DNA from: Planctomycetaceae bacterium
Lineage (GTDB): Bacteria > Planctomycetota > Phycisphaerae > Phycisphaerales > UBA1924
Direction: 5' to 3'
Length of the DNA stretch: 32,576 nucleotides
Assembly (NCBI GenBank): GCA_021294835.1
Contig: JAJTDF010000034.1
Coordinates: forward strand, 1-32,576
In this document: positions 32,548 to 32,576 of the stretch, piece by piece
Numbering within the stretch: the first letter of the stretch is position 1
How the letters are laid out: every line of letters begins with the position of its first letter
The notes under the pieces: model-generated
Database searches by the model: none
What the model saw: the letters and a program-made list of their open reading frames with translations, nothing else
What the model was told of the DNA's origin: nothing
Translations under genes and position numbers: made by a program

Positions 32548-32576
32548 AAATGGCAAAATCGCAAAATGACAAAATG
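32548..32576 (-). repeat. 8-bp tandem repeat at the right edge
   Basis: AAATGGCA, AAATCGCA, AAATGACA and the partial AAATG run to the window end, so the array may continue. Read on the minus strand it is T-rich 8-mers followed by C runs, the same design and order as the left-end element at 11-62. It lies in the non-coding region upstream of ybeY. Confidence 0.8.

Overview
The window is GC-rich bacterial chromosome (strong G/C preference at third codon positions) with about 20 tightly packed genes. It contains no rRNA, tRNA, CRISPR array, insertion sequence or phage gene that I can see. Gene content points to a planctomycete, most likely of the class Phycisphaerae. The clues are a short TPR protein ending in two RNA polymerase alpha-CTD-like domains, an operon encoding a giant Gln-rich membrane protein plus small secreted proteins, a fused AroD-AroE enzyme, and frequent GTG/TTG starts with weak Shine-Dalgarno sites. 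The taxonomic call is inference. MurE carries the DNPR motif of meso-diaminopimelate ligases, so the organism appears to make ordinary DAP-type peptidoglycan.

Layout, left to right. Positions 1-62 hold an 8-bp tandem repeat followed by a C tract. Then come mutL (endonuclease type) and a WYL-domain regulator, then the TPR/alpha-CTD protein, which ends at a hairpin terminator shared with a convergent gene for a small BFD-type iron-sulfur protein. Divergent from that gene is murE-murF-mraY, a short piece of the division/cell-wall cluster with overlapping genes. It meets head-on a four-gene minus-strand operon (17032 down to 9351): a giant membrane coiled-coil protein, a secreted poly-Gln protein, a secreted terpene-cyclase-fold repeat protein and a secreted protein with a probable NPCBM domain. 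Two of its three junctions are 4-nt GTGA overlaps.

From a 440-bp divergent region with a strong G-quadruplex motif, comEC runs rightward. Its C-terminal beta-lactamase-like domain has lost its metal ligands. A 496-bp non-coding stretch with several inverted repeats leads to clpC, which ends at a textbook terminator. Next is ppa-fabZ, then a long AcpXL-like acyl carrier protein and a second FabZ/FabA-like dehydratase, probably a specialised acyl-chain unit. A small DUF5658-like membrane protein and the bifunctional aroDE lie on the minus strand, and tyrS diverges from aroDE. The right end is a minus-strand set of ybeY, a CorC/HlyC-like protein and a Gfo/Idh-like protein. The window closes with a second element of the same design as the left-end repeat, in opposite orientation and with a very strong G-quadruplex motif.

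Most genes are housekeeping: mismatch repair, wall precursors, fatty acids, aromatic amino acids, tRNA charging, rRNA maturation and proteolysis. The least explained parts are the four-gene envelope operon, the TPR/alpha-CTD protein, the acyl-carrier cluster, the clpC leader, the paired end repeats, and -10-like boxes placed so close to starts that leaderless transcription is likely. All calls are from reading the sequence; no database search was possible.
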